Below the pieces are notes generated by a model, which did no database searches, was not told where the DNA came from, and saw nothing but the letters and a program-made list of their open reading frames with translations. The translations under genes and the position numbers were made by a program. A stretch of DNA of 64,000 nucleotides from Zygnema cylindricum (Eukaryota > Streptophyta > Zygnematophyceae > Zygnematales > Zygnemataceae): NCBI GenBank assembly GCA_037447655.1, contig JBBHKE010003321.1, positions 82,034-146,033 of the forward strand. Direction: 5' to 3'. Positions 40,801 to 50,841 of this stretch are shown here, one piece after another (the stretch's first letter is position 1; the number at the start of each line of letters is the position of its first letter).

Positions 40801-43800
40801 AAAGTTGATCAGTTAAAAACCGATTCGCTTGTCATGTATATTTTAACAACAACATGTGTACAGTGGGGGCAAATATTTGACCTTCAAACCTGAAAGCCCT
40901 AACCTCTTCGGAAGCTCTTCGACACACCAGTTTTGTCTCCATAATCAGTGTAATTTCCCTGACCATTCCACGATAGTGACCATGACCTCGGCCCTTTCTA
41001 TGACCGCAGCTTTGGCCACCTCTTCCATGGCAGATAAATCGGCTTAATATTGCGATATTGAGGTATTCGATATATCGATTATCGGATTCTCAAAATTAGT
41101 TACATATGGAATATCGGCAAGGGCTCTTCGACACACAACATTGACCGTTAATTTGGGAACGTGTCGACCAAATATCAATATATTAAGCCGAAGGCTTTTC
41201 TCACTCACAAGTTCCTCAAAGTTTTGATATACAGGCTACAATCAAACTGATTCCGCACACAACCTTACCATAAAAGGCACAACGACCACCAAGACGTTCT
41301 CCATTTACGAACAACAGACACTCAGAAAACAAACACAACTACGAGGCAAACACATCAGCGCATAAGACACAATTTCCACCTAAAGGTAAAACACAATTTC
41401 CACCGAAAGGAAGTTGTACGCTGAACTGAAGACACAATGCCAAGTGCTACGCACGAAATAGCATACTTACCTATTCAACCAATAAGTTAGAAAAAACATA
41501 CAGACACAACTTTGGTCTATACGTCGATTTGCACAATTGTACGTAAAACAAGGGGTGTGAAACAAATAATAAAAACGAGGAGAGAATGTGAGGAGTCGAG
41601 AAATTGAATGAGGGATAAGGGAATAGGTGAGATCAAGAGAGGGATAGCAGGAGAGGCATAATAGGTGACAGAATGACAAATATTTGAATTCAACGCGAAA
41701 AAAAAAATCCATACCCGTCTCTTGTTAAGACAAAACATTACCTCAGCAAAGAAGTTTTTTCCTTCCTCGATACGGAAATTGATAATGTGTTTGACATAAA
41801 CATAGGTACTAGTTTATGGTTGATCCGTCAAATGTCGTTTTACACCTAGTCAACTTTGAACGGAGTTCTCTAATTTGTAAAAGATAGTGTGAAGATCTAG
41901 AGTAGCAGGATTTTTTCTGAGCAATCATCCAATGCCCATATAAATGGACGAGTAATTCCAAAAACTTACAATGTGACGAGATTGAGAAGGTTCCCAAAAC
42001 TAGATGGTATTGACCCATAGATGTTATTTTTGCTCAAGTCCCTGAAATTGCAAAAATAGGAAACATTGGAATGTTAAACGCAGCGTGTAACACTATCCCG
42101 TAAATGAAGATGTCTTCAATGGAATTTATGGTTTAAACTATGTTCTACAACGAGTATGTAGGTTTAAAACTTTTTACTTGTTTTAGTTAGAAGATATATC
42201 AGGATAACATTAAAGGAAATGTCATTCGACTCATTAAGTGTGCAAGTAGATAGCTATTGACAAACAGAACAGAAGTAATAATTATTACAATACAATTCCT
42301 AAACCGATTGCTTATGAACAAATTTTTTGACAAGGCTTATTAAAAACAGTAAATTGTAATCCTCGATTTTTCAAATCATCTCAAATTTGAGATACTCACA
42401 AGGTCGTTAAGCTTTTGATGCTTGCAAGACCCGCTGTTATTGATCCCCCTTGGACTGAAGCGCTGCAAAGAAAGAAAAATAGAAAGTGGTTCACTATCAT
42501 TAGAAAGAGTACATAAATAGATAAAAATCAAATAATCACTTGTTTATGATTTTAAGAACAAGCCAAGAAGCAAAAATGTTCATGGTTTTAAAAGCACCTC
42601 AACACCAGATAAGAAAAAACATTAGTACTTGCAAATACGTATAGTCCCTTTCCAATATCGAATAAAAATACTACTAAATCTTGTAGTACTATATCCGCTT
42701 GTAATAGATAGTGAAGCTGTTAAGGTATTCAATATCAAAATTGATTTTTTTATCCAAAAAATATAAGTCTAAGAAACTTATTGGCGCGAAGGCAAAACCG
42801 TTTACATTGCAACCTATTGAGGTTTAAAGATGACAAATATTATATTTTAGAAAATTTTGCAATGCATGACAAATAAGGACTAAAAGAACCACCCTCGGAT
42901 GATAAGCGCTCAAAATTAGATACAGGGTATACAGATTGTTAGTTAAGCTCCAACCAAACAAAAAAAAAAAAACCCGGTTGTCAGGAGAAAGAGTTGCACT
43001 GACGTACCCTAACAAAGGAAAAATAGTAAACATATGACCATAATCAAGAGTTTTATACTGACTCGAAGTTTAAATTAAATAAAACCAAAAAAACAAAAAA
43101 AATTCGTCACCCAAATGGGGTCCAAATTAATTGAATTTTTGGATTGCCCTTACATTTACAACTTATGCCGATTTGATTCACATTGACCGGTGTGACATGG
43201 TTCAAAACACTTTGTTTGGCATCTGATAACACAAAAATGTAAGTTTCTCGGACTATTCCAGTTGTTGAAAATCAGGAATCATCTCCCCACAAAACGACGG
43301 GTCCAGAAAATGTCTACTTTTCAGTTTGGGGGTGAAATTCAGGTTCGGTCATCATGTTAGTCATCAGTTAACTCTAGCAAAAGCAGCTTGAAAAATGACA
43401 AAAACCTTGATATGTAAACCACCTCACAGAGAACAAATTACCAAAGGATTCTCAAAAGCAAGATAACAAAGTATAATGTAGCCGGCAATAAAAGGTCTAA
43501 TATGTTTTCTGGTCAATGTACGCAGGATTATGCTATAGAAAGGAAGAAGATTTTAGCCACCGAGTCAATTTGCATTCCTTCCACTTAAATGTTTGAATTA
43601 TGTTTCCACATGCGCATAAGAGGGAAGGGTCCGACAAGAAATCGTACAACGAAGGTTTGTTACTAAAAGATTTTAACTCAAAGGGAATATAAAGGTCGGG
43701 TGTACCATTTGAGATACATAAAGAATTTTTATTTACTTTTCTCTTTGAAAAGATTTCTGCCAAATTTTGATAAGGAATAGCACTAGCAAAATGGGTATTT

Positions 43801-46800
43801 GAATTGGATGATTGGCATGTCAAAACTAATAACTCTTAATTTTGTTGTCTACCACAAATGAATACTAACAGCACCATTCTTAACTGTCATGAATTTCTTG
43901 AAAATGACAATTTTAATAAGAACTAAACAGTCTCCAACATCCGACGTAAAAGTGGTTCATTCATAAAATAGCATATGAAAATGTATTTCTCCTTAAGAAA
44001 CAGGAAAACTAAAAAAATAAACTTTCCGTACTGAAAGCCGTCCTATGTTTCATATGAAGTAAGTTACCTCAATTCAATTTTTGTGACTTGCCCAGCCTCG
44101 CAAGTAAGACCTCCCCATTCGGAACAATCCGTTCCGGTTCTCCAAAAAAGAAACAGACCCGTGTTTCGGAGAAAATTTGCATTTTTGAATTCCATTAACG
44201 CAGGAACTGCAAATGACATAGAAATTACCCCAGAAAAAAAATGAAATAAGAAATCCAGAGATAAAAAGGAAAAAAAATCCCATCGACAACCAGATAATGA
44301 AATTGATGGGCCACATGGGAATGAGGGGCCACAAGTTTGTGTTGTCAAGGGGGGAAAAAAATACGTGGCAAGAATTGCAAGTGCGATCACAAATTTGCAT
44401 AAAAAACTGCAAATTTCTCTTTTTCAGGTTTATAGACATCAGTTATCTGGCAGCTAATTTTACAGACACTCCCACTATACCACTTTTCCAAAAGGAAAGC
44501 AAAGAAGCTTCAAATGGTAAAAAAAGATACATTTTGAAATGAGATCAAAATCTCTAAATAATGAGAACACTAAATATCGATACTTCTATTAATCAAAACT
44601 CTAAATAAGTGTAGTTAAAAACATCTAAAGCTCTAAACTTCTAGAGCTTTCCAAAAAAAATCGACCCTCCCTCTTCCATCAATTTAGATAAAAAACCTCC
44701 AACACTAGCTGAAATATAAAATGCTAAAGCATCCAAACCATTTAGGGTGGTGGTCCTCCAACAATCCCATTCAAGTAAATTTAAAGAGATTTTTTAATCA
44801 GCATTTCTAGTTTCTCTTCATCCCCGGGAAATCTTCTGTGTTTTTTTGTTTGACCAATGAGATGTTTGCATGTATCTTCCAATTTCCACATCAGTGTGGC
44901 ATCTATAGAAAAGGCTTTGCGGTCATTTTAAGATTCTCCATCATTCGCATATTTTAATTTCATTAATACTGTTTTTAGGGTTTTGATTGGAATAAAGGTC
45001 GGTGTATCGAAATTCATTATATCAAATAATGGACGAGCTAAGTTAACCGATAAGTGTACAAAAGCTATTGAGGAAAGTAGCACATAAGATCTGCAATCGC
45101 GCTTCCAGTGACTCGATTGGCCATCAGAGCTGTAATCGGATTTGCCAGGCTGGTCAAGCATGGTAGGATATCCAACTTTGGGGCCTCGATTTACCAACGC
45201 TGTACTCCTTTCTAAGTTGAATCCTTTAGGGTATAGCGTTGTACCTGTGAACGGATCACTATCGCGGCTCAACATATTTTTGTCGTGCCTTGACTAACAA
45301 CCTATTGACTCGCCTCCTCGTAACTCTAATCATCCTGATCTAGTGTACCAAGGTTAGGCAAGGCAGGCTTGAACTATAACGCCAAAGCCATCGGTGTCTA
45401 TAAATTCTGCGCTTCAACCATCTTGTACCCTAGGTTAATCCTTAGAGAGACAACAGGTTTAGTTGAGAGCTTGTTCGCTTATGGAATAACGATGTAAGTT
45501 TTATGAAGATTGGATGTAAGATCACTAAACCTTTCCATAACTCGAAATTACATCTCGAAACAGATCAACAACCAAGAACCGGCGAAGTACAAGGGTTGCA
45601 ATCCTGAATATATTCCATGTTTTTGGACCTATTAGCGATATTTCTTCATGAATTTGAGCAATTCTAGGTACCATATGTAGATCCTGAGATGCGTCTTCTA
45701 GCGCAAACATACTTTTCAATTTCGGAGCACATCTGAACGCATGGCTTCCGTTCAAGCCGAACCAAAAACATTACTGTCTCAGTCTATTTTCCTTTTGAAT
45801 ATGATTGTCGTTTAGGTTAGATTCTACATACTCGAAGTTTGAGTGTCCCAATGTGAGTCAGTAGGAGGAAATCATTTATACTGTGACAATTGTTGACATT
45901 TTAATGGTGTCAACTCCAAATCATATCCAAATCATATATATATACTAATATATGATTTGGATATATATATACTTTCGGATTGCGACTAAAAACACTTTTT
46001 AGAGCATAAAGTTTATCATCATTTTTACGGTTGGAACCTATCGCATGTATCCTCAAATAATTCTGCATTTTTTAACCAAGGATCACTAAAAGCGGGATTT
46101 TTCTTCGCACGAAATTTAACAATTTCACAAAGTGAAGCGACTTCGGTCTCCAAGTTGAGGGTTCAAATGAACTCCAAATCGACCCGTTTTTTCTTTCTTT
46201 GAGAAGATCTCATCAACTGAATCTCTGCTTTTGTTCCCATGTGATTCCATGAGAGAGATCCAAAATTAGCCAACGATTGGACATGATCAACCGTATCTAT
46301 TATACCCCTTTCGATACTTTTTCTCTCACTTGGCCACTTCCTCCTTCCCCCTACGGCAATTAAATCCACCATCATCGATTCTAATTCTTCTTCAATCCAG
46401 TTCACTATCCACACTAAATTTCATACCCTGGAAAATTTCTGAAAATTGGAGAACTCTTGGTTTTTACAGTTCAATTTCCACACTATATTCTGTACACTGA
46501 AAGATAGTTGAAACGGAGAGCTACACCGTGAATCGCTATTAACGTAATTAAAAATATAGCGTAATGAAACAATTAGCGTACTTTACGGTAAATTGTGTTT
46601 TTTCGGGTACACCATGATACTAATTTATCATGTACTCTAATTTGTAAACTGCTTTGTAAAAAATTTCGGCACATAATATGTCAACACTAAAACATGTAGA
46701 TGTACGAAATTGTTCAAATCGTACGCCGTCGCGTTTTTTTGACATCTGCGTATGCCGGAAAATATTTACGCAAATTATATATTATTATATTTTCTGTACT

Positions 46801-48021
46801 TTTAAATTTAAAAAGGTATGGAATAGTACAGATCTGACTGTCCGTATACCAAACTATTTAAAAGGGCACTAAATTACAGTTATGAACCGTATTGAGCGGG
46901 GTACCTCAAATAACGTTCAGAAACATTTAGCGTACTTTATTCTATTTGAGAATTTGCCTTAAAAAAAGAGGTAGCCCAATTAGCGTCATGTACGCTACTA
47001 GCAATTCGCGGTGTATTGTTAAATGCATTTCAATATCCAAAAAAAAAAATTGGGCACTAAAGGACAAATACATGAGAACCCTTGTTAAATGCATTTGAAA
47101 AGCCACATCCAAATCGAAATTTGAAAAGCCCATTTTTACCTAAAAATATTGGAAGACAATCAACATGGAAATTTTTTGGTAAATGCAATTCACAATCCAA
47201 ACTGAATCTTCAAAATTAAGACATCAAACAAACAAATTCCTAAGATACTCTGTAGGAAAGGTTCCTGTCGCAAACAAAACAAGAAAAAGTTATTTCACAA
47301 ATGTCATGCCAACCTTTCAAAGCAAAGAAAAAAATACAAAAAAAACTTTCAACATTATTTGACCCACATACCTAGTTTCCAAGGCTGCCAAGAACTTGAA
47401 AATGGCAAATTCAAAATTCCCCAAATCTAAAATCCCACCCTAGATCTCTTCCTACACTCCACCCCCTATACCCTTTCTACATTTCCCACTCCCTCTCCTT
47501 ATCCCTATCTCTCTGCAAACTTCCAAGGCTGTCAACCCTCTCCCCTCTCCCTTTCTCTCCCACTCCCTCTCTCATTTCTCCCTCTTTTATGCTTCCACTC
47601 AACCATCTCCATGTCCTAAATATTCTTCTTCTATCCCTTTTTCTCTCCTCTGCTATCTCCTTCTTTCTCACACCCCTCGATCTCCCACCTCCCTATGACT
47701 TAACTCCACCTCTTTTCCTCTCCCTCCTCCCCCTCGTATTACCTTCCCAAGAGTAGAAATTCCCCTCCTTTCCTCCCCCATTCTCCTCTCTCTTTCCGTC
47801 ATCCCTCCCTCTCTTCTTCTCTCTCTTCTCTCCCTCCCTCTCCTCTCTCTCTCTCTCACTCCGGTTTCGCATACTCCCCCACTTTCCCACGCGTGGCTTG
47901 CCACCTGCCACGTGGCGTCCTTACTTTGCCAGTCTACGATGGGATCCGCGACGACAGCTGGCAGCAGGAGGTAACCGACCAGCCATGTCAGCATCATGAT
48001 ACACGTGCGAGGGAGAGCCAT
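14427..48021 (-). CDS. Secreted LRR - EGF-like - papain (Cys to Ser) - EGF-like - LysM protein
   Basis: Thirty-six minus-strand exons, all with GT..AG borders and compatible phases, join into a frame of 4,002 nt (1,333 aa plus stop). Domain order: signal peptide 1-25; LRR cap about 26-78; one-exon LRRs 79-625, with two degenerate LRRs to about 665; Cys-rich EGF-like about 672-746; papain-like about 790-1004; EGF-like 1005-1066 and 1067-1116; LysM region 1117-1333. No transmembrane helix, GPI tail or kinase is visible, so secretion to the cell wall space is expected. The predicted role (inference) is recognition of extracellular peptides or glycans. The LRR part and the protease part are linked by a phase-1 intron of 2.6 kb. 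The first protease exon has an in-frame TGA just upstream and no ATG of its own, so it must be spliced to something upstream. The alternative is two genes with an unseen first exon between 20.8 and 23.3 kb. Confidence 0.82.
17394..17854 (-). other. Exons 31-32: two EGF-like modules
   Basis: Exons 17669-17854 and 17394-17543, both phase 1 in and out, as expected of shuffled modules. Each has the pattern NPCG.G.C..........C.CP.GF......DG..TC: first LNPCGAGNC..ICSCPAGF..DGSQTC, second FNPCGMGTC..YTCICPLGF..DGTPTC. They link the papain domain to the LysM region and probably act as disulfide-bonded spacers or protein-binding modules. Confidence 0.85.
18610..20746 (-). other. Exons 27-30: papain-like (C1A) domain with Ser in place of the catalytic Cys
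   Basis: Exons 20567-20746, 19815-20053, 19267-19404 and 18610-18826. Start of the mature-type domain: WNWIQQGGADRVGDQQTCG joined to ASWTFSPISAIESA. Papain has QGSCGSCWAFS here, so Gln19 (residue 803) and Cys22 are kept but Cys25 is Ser809. LDCEGTLKGCNGGWP keeps the Cys56/Cys63 region. VDHAVVVVGYD carries the catalytic His (948), and IKNSWGTTWGERGF the catalytic Asn (967) and Trp. No I29 prodomain was found upstream. The Cys-to-Ser change is known in silicateins and some other papain homologues; here it probably means lost or altered proteolysis. The donor of the second exon (AAAAT|GTAAAA) is the weakest junction. Confidence 0.87.
23362..23726 (-). other. Exon 26: last LRRs plus Cys-rich EGF-like segment
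   Basis: 365 nt. It starts with LQNNFLTGG and NLSNNYFNGTM (two degenerate LRRs), then a Cys-rich block: YC, NNC, VFC, ECEAFC, VCSSAGIC and SCRCNYGFNG....C. The last part has the C..AG.C.....C.C..GF......C spacing of an EGF-like module. The donor GCAG|GTAAG is phase 1, matching the papain exon that starts at 20746. Confidence 0.85.
29880..31045. mobile_element. Long-inverted-repeat element in the intron between LRR exons 12 and 13
   Basis: About 1 kb that folds into a long imperfect hairpin centred near 30490. Outer arms: AAACACATGCGTGATGTGTTTT....AACAAATAGG (30090-30140) against CCTATTTGTTTAACG...AAAACACATC (30985-31030). Inner arms: TGTAGACGCTGGCA..CAATCGTCAC (30367-30418) against GTGACGATTG..CAACGTCTACA (30555-30605). 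The left part (29880-30055) recurs at 50545-50725. No transposase is present. Confidence 0.65.
31570..32153 (-). pseudogene. PIF/Harbinger-type transposase remnant
   Basis: Minus-strand reading gives RVFRILDVKPFFTLLSPIL, then IRTVNVSHKEAIKCLMYLSV and further along MEFEYVVVCHAKGSGLDKEM. This matches the plan of HARBI1-like transposases (FR......F..L..IL; KEA....LY.LG; FD..F.YV..GWEGSAHD.RVL) without their DGTHV core. Stops interrupt the frame. It sits in the large gene's intron and is not part of its coding sequence. Confidence 0.55.
32400..32880 (-). mobile_element. LTR-like sequence with a primer-binding-site-like motif
   Basis: On the minus strand the segment ends ..GTACGATCCTATCA and is followed by TTTGGTATTGAAGCG, which resembles the initiator-Met tRNA primer site of copia elements (TGGTATCAGAGC). 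Related sequence occurs in other introns at about 24420-24870 and 41200-41530 (shared CACGAAATAG.ACAT or CGCACGAAA and GATATGCCG..GCACAA.). It is possibly a small LTR element and its solo LTRs. Confidence 0.4.
33880..34415. repeat. Imperfect tandem duplication, unit about 350 bp
   Basis: Two copies (about 33880-34065 and 34230-34415) share AGAGTGTTG, AGCTG.TTTTGTTT.CATGGACATAA, GATTTGGATGTGATT and GTTGTG.T.AATGCTTC. Both lie in the intron between the LRR exons at 34626 and 33514. Not coding. Confidence 0.65.
38876..39092. mobile_element. Type I MITE inside an intron of the large gene
   Basis: ACCGTGAATCGCTATTAGT at the left end and CACTAATAGCGATACACGGT at the right. AAAACATCTTTTCTCC and GGAGAAAAGATGTTTTA form the subterminal arms. 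Same family as at 8263-8482. Confidence 0.8.
44068..44206 (-). other. Exon 2: LRR N-terminal cap
   Basis: Codes PALMEFKNANFLRNTG, then FWRTGTDCSEWGGLTCEAGQ and VTKIEL. It has the plant LRRNT pattern: ALxxFK, then W....DC..W.G..C....V..I.L, with the two cap cysteines. The acceptor is TTTGCAG|TT and the donor GAG|GTAAC (phase 2). Confidence 0.88.
45925..45965. repeat. Short AT-rich palindrome
   Basis: CCAAATCATATATATAT faces ATATATGATTTGG within 40 bp, in intron 1 of the large gene. No function assigned. Confidence 0.6.
46525..47013. mobile_element. Type III MITE in intron 1 of the large gene
   Basis: Single copy of the unit that forms the palindrome at 8494-9474, in the same order as the left arm, with TA on both sides (46523-46524 and 47014-47015). 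Small differences (for example an added A after ACGCAA) show divergence from the palindrome copies. Confidence 0.85.
47455..47875. repeat. Pyrimidine-rich tract in intron 1
   Basis: CCCTCTCC, TCTCTC and CCTCC units on the plus strand, directly downstream (minus strand) of the signal-peptide exon. On the transcribed sense strand this is a GA-rich run. Reading on through it gives only an Arg-Glu-Gly extension and is not evidence of coding. Confidence 0.85.
47925..48021 (-). other. Exon 1: signal peptide
   Basis: Codes MALPRTCIMMLTWLVGYLLL followed by PAVVA and DPIVDWQ: a short N-region, a hydrophobic core and an AVVA|D cleavage site. The ATG has A at -3 and G at +4. The donor is A|GTAAGG in phase 1, and the next exon (44206) supplies two bases, giving Ile. 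No in-frame signal peptide is available nearer to exon 2. Intron 1 is 3.7 kb and carries a pyrimidine tract and a type III MITE. Assignment to this gene rests on phase and the fit of the signal peptide, not on transcript evidence. Confidence 0.7.
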
Positions 48022-48059
48022 GATTGGACAAATATTTCCTGTCAGTTTTCTATTTTCCT

Positions 48060-48110
48060 CTTCCCTTTGAAAGTGAAAAGAGAAAGAAAATATACTTTTT
48101 AGTGCGGTAA
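48060..48110 (-). promoter_or_regulatory. Candidate core promoter of the large gene
   Basis: On the minus strand AAGTATATTTTC (48086-48097) lies about 70 bp upstream of the proposed ATG (48021), followed by a CT-rich stretch. It is weak evidence, offered only because the position is right for a TATA element. Confidence 0.25.
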
Positions 48111-49914
48111 GTCTGCTATAAATTTCCTATCTCAAAAAAATCGTTAAATATCGGCTCTCAGTATCGGCGAGGGAGGGGAGATATATCGGTCCGGATCGTC
48201 TGGGATATATGTCACGGGGAGTTTTTCATAATCCGGAACCGTACGTTTAAAAAGTATGAAACTTTGGCAAGAAGTACGTATTCGTACCTTTATAGTACGA
48301 ACCTATACATTGATAGGTCAAAAAAAGGTACATATTGGATATCGGTAAAAATCAACCGATACACAACACTGACAAATTTCATTTGTTCTGACAAGACAGG
48401 AAGGAATGGAAATACTGAAATAGTTTTTGACAAAACAAGTAGGAAACGACAAACGTGGGTCAACAAGTTTACCTTCCGTACTAGCCAGTTTTGCATGCGT
48501 GTAGATTTCATTATATGGGGACGCCACGTAAGTTTCGGTGCTGTGATCGCAATCTTCTGATATTGTACGAAAGATCTATCACGTCGATTTTATAGTACGG
48601 AAACGGGCGGTTTCCACCGTCATGAGCTTTTTGCCTCATCAGCGCATTTTTCGGACCAAATGAATGCCGTTTTCGACCATTGGAATATCTATGGCCGTAC
48701 GATTAGGATCTGGACGGTTAAAAATGGCCCAGTGTTTGAAAAACGGCTCTACTGTGGTCCGAATGGTGTCCTGAAGGGGCTAATGCTGCTCTTCCATTGG
48801 AGGAAAAATCTGGTTGTTTATTGTGCGCCTTACGTTTTCTTACAGCTTCGCACCATTTTTTTGTCAGACGAAACATGTTTAATTACAATCGTAAATCTTG
48901 ACCGTTGGATGCTTCGCTTTTTAAGATCCGCTGAGCAAATCGCGGCGAAAATCATCAGCGTGACACTACAACTACAGTGCAGTACTGTACTGTACTGTAC
49001 TGTACTGTAGCTTCACACTGTAACACGTGTATAAGCAGAGAAATATCCACGACGAATACTCGATCACAACGCGCGTTGTACAGGCCATGTGCCATACGGT
49101 GGATGCAGATTCACCTAGATTACAGTGGATTTAATCCAGCAAAAGTACAGTATCGTCGCACGCTCCAATCTGACATCCACCGACCTTTAAAGTTTGCCGC
49201 GCCTTTCTACCATTCCGTTTCGACGTTTTCATTTCCATAGTCAAATTTAAAATTTGGTCGCAAACTTTTCGTACGAATCATTAATTACCTATTTACCTCC
49301 GATGGTACAGATATTACGTTCAGATTTTACGTTCAGATTTTACGTTTGAATAATATATTAAGATTCAAAAAATCTATAAAATAAACTACGTGGTACCAAC
49401 CATAATGAGCCAACTCAGGGGAGAGGTTGTTTGCTACTGGCAACCCTGCCAGATGACAAAATTGTCCGTACTTTTACACACGTTTCCGTAATCTTATAGG
49501 GACCGCCTAATGGAATAACTCAATAAAGACCAAAGCACTGTGGATCCAAAAGGGCGAAAGACCAAAGTCAACGACCGGTGGCAACATTACCTGTACGGAC
49601 CACTCTGGCAATCGAATAATCGGTTCAAGGGAGGTGCTATTATGGGATATTCCTAAAAATCGAATATGTATATCTGTATTGCAAAGCGCCGAAAGCGTCT
49701 GTCCGTATGTGTCGGTCAGTTCACTTGCCGGCCGGACACTATTTTTCTGCCAGGCAGTTAGTTTGATTATTTTTCCGCCGCCTCGGCGAGCCGAGATTGT
49801 CGGGCAATTTGGTTTATTTTTCCGGGTGGTAATCACTGTTTTTTTCCCCTTACCGTCTGCCGCCGTCAGTTTCGAATTTTTTCCGACACCTGTGAACACA
49901 GTAAAGTTCAGTAC
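48110..49914. other. Intergenic repeats, including part of a dispersed non-coding family
   Basis: 48680-49250 resembles, in inverse, 58800-59290 (GTCAGACGAAACATG against CATGTTTCGTCTGAC; a TTCCATTGGAGGAAAAAT-like block), and shares AGGCCATGTGCC....GGTGGATGC with 52260-52300. 48982-49009 is a pure (TACTG)n microsatellite. 48140-48375 ends CGATACACAACACTG, an end shared with 59555 and 53236. No gene seen. Confidence 0.55.
48982..49009. repeat. (TACTG)n microsatellite
   Basis: Five uninterrupted copies of TACTG. The same pentamer chain resembles the preferred MITE target TACTGTA. Confidence 0.9.
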
Positions 49915-50112
49915 ACCGTGAATCGTTATTAGCCTTATGTACGCTATATCGGCACCCCAAAATTTTGACATTGATACCTTAAATATAATAAATTACACTA
50001 TTTAAGGACGTGGACCATAATCTGCCACGTCTCCTGGAACTAAATTAGAATGAATGACGCTAATTTTTTCTTTACACTAATAATGTCTATACGCTAATAA
50101 CGATTCAAGGTG
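49915..50112. mobile_element. Type II MITE (198 bp)
   Basis: CACCGTGAATCGTTATTAG at the left, CTAATAACGATTCAAGGTG at the right, TA on both sides. The inside holds GGCACCCCAAAATTTTGACA and GGACGTGGACCATAATCTGC. An inverted copy lies at 60037-60218. Confidence 0.85.
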
Positions 50113-50124
50113 TATAGTACAGTA

Positions 50125-50336
50125 CACCGTGTATCGCTATTAGTGTTAATAAGTTTTTCGCCACTTAAAAACGTTTTTTTCCGTAAACAAATTATTGTGG
50201 ATCTGACGGTTTCGATTGAAAGGTAAGATTCCCACCTTCCGATTGCCCCTCTCAAATTGAAATTCCGAAAAGTATGTACGTAAAAAAGATGTTTTAAGTG
50301 GCAAAAAAAACATTAACACTAATAGCGATACACGGA
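50125..50336. mobile_element. Type I MITE
   Basis: CACCGTGTATCGCTATTAG to CTAATAGCGATACACGGAG. Left flank AGTACAGTA, right flank TACAGTACAGTA. It follows the type II element with only a few bases between. Confidence 0.85.
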
Positions 50337-50506
50337 GTACAGTACAGTAATGCACATATAGGCGGACGAAGGTTCGAAGTACGGAGAAACTGGCTGGCAG
50401 TCGTTGGGGCTGCACGTTTACGACTGTTTTCGCACGTTTGAAATTCTAACTGGAATGGGAAACCGACCGATTCTGATTGGTTCAATCTCCGATGGTGACC
50501 GATACC

Positions 50507-50841
50507 CACCGTGTATCGCGATGAGCGTCAATGTTTTTTCCCCACATAAAGGTGCGTCTCTATGTGCCAAAGTACGGGTTTTTCTCTGTCGTTTTCCTGT
50601 AAAACTTAGAGCCGTACCGCGTAAGTTTCAACCGTACAAAAAAATAGAAAAAAGGAGAAGTACATGTTGTGTCATCATCGAATTTAAGATGTACTACATG
50701 TTGTCGTCTTGTGTTCTTCGACCTAATTCCTAATTAGAATAGACGATTTCTTCGAAAATTTCCAAATTCCCAATTAGCGTAAACCACGCTAATTATTCGT
50801 ATACGCTAAAAAAACTTACACGCTAATAACGATTGGCGGTG
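50507..50841. mobile_element. Chimeric MITE-like element
   Basis: Left end CACCGTGTATCGCGATGAGCG (50507) and right end CGCTAATAACGATTGGCGGTG (50841) come from different subfamilies. The interior (50545-50725) matches the left part of the intron hairpin element at 29880-30055. This suggests a composite or recombined element. Confidence 0.55.

Larger units (their letters stand above)
23967..42462 (-). other. Exons 3-25: LRR array, one repeat per exon
   Basis: Exons in transcript order (plus coordinates): 42400-42462, 41970-42041, 39907-39978, 37687-37758, 36939-37010, 36642-36713, 36024-36095, 34626-34697, 33443-33514, 33210-33284, 28905-28976, 28414-28485, 28075-28146, 27722-27793, 27437-27508, 27127-27198, 26805-26876, 26587-26655, 26290-26361, 25755-25832, 25026-25091, 24254-24325, 23967-24029. 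Most are exactly 72 nt (24 residues, for example LDLSKNNIYGSIPSSFGNLL) with the plant-specific LxGxIP core. Every intron is phase 2 and splits the same Leu (or Ile/Met) codon. Exceptions are 75, 69, 78, 66 and 63 nt. The LRR solenoid is typically a peptide- or protein-binding ectodomain. Confidence 0.9.

Noticed and set aside
44069-44439. MGFFFLFISGFLISFFF as signal peptide of the large gene, just upstream of the LRR cap exon
   Set aside because: It is in another frame, and joining would need an intron of about 22 nt. The phase-matched exon at 47925-48021 is better.
44928-46414. Minus-strand frames in intron 1 (including LYPKGFNLERSTALVNRGPK)
   Set aside because: Unrecognised, single short frames without splice support. 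They lie between two phase-matched exons of the large gene, so they are left as intron.
49507-50733. Frames of 90-154 codons in the 49.5-50.7 kb region
   Set aside because: They cross MITE boundaries (the MSKFWGADIAY start is MITE sequence also found at 60161) and show no domain.
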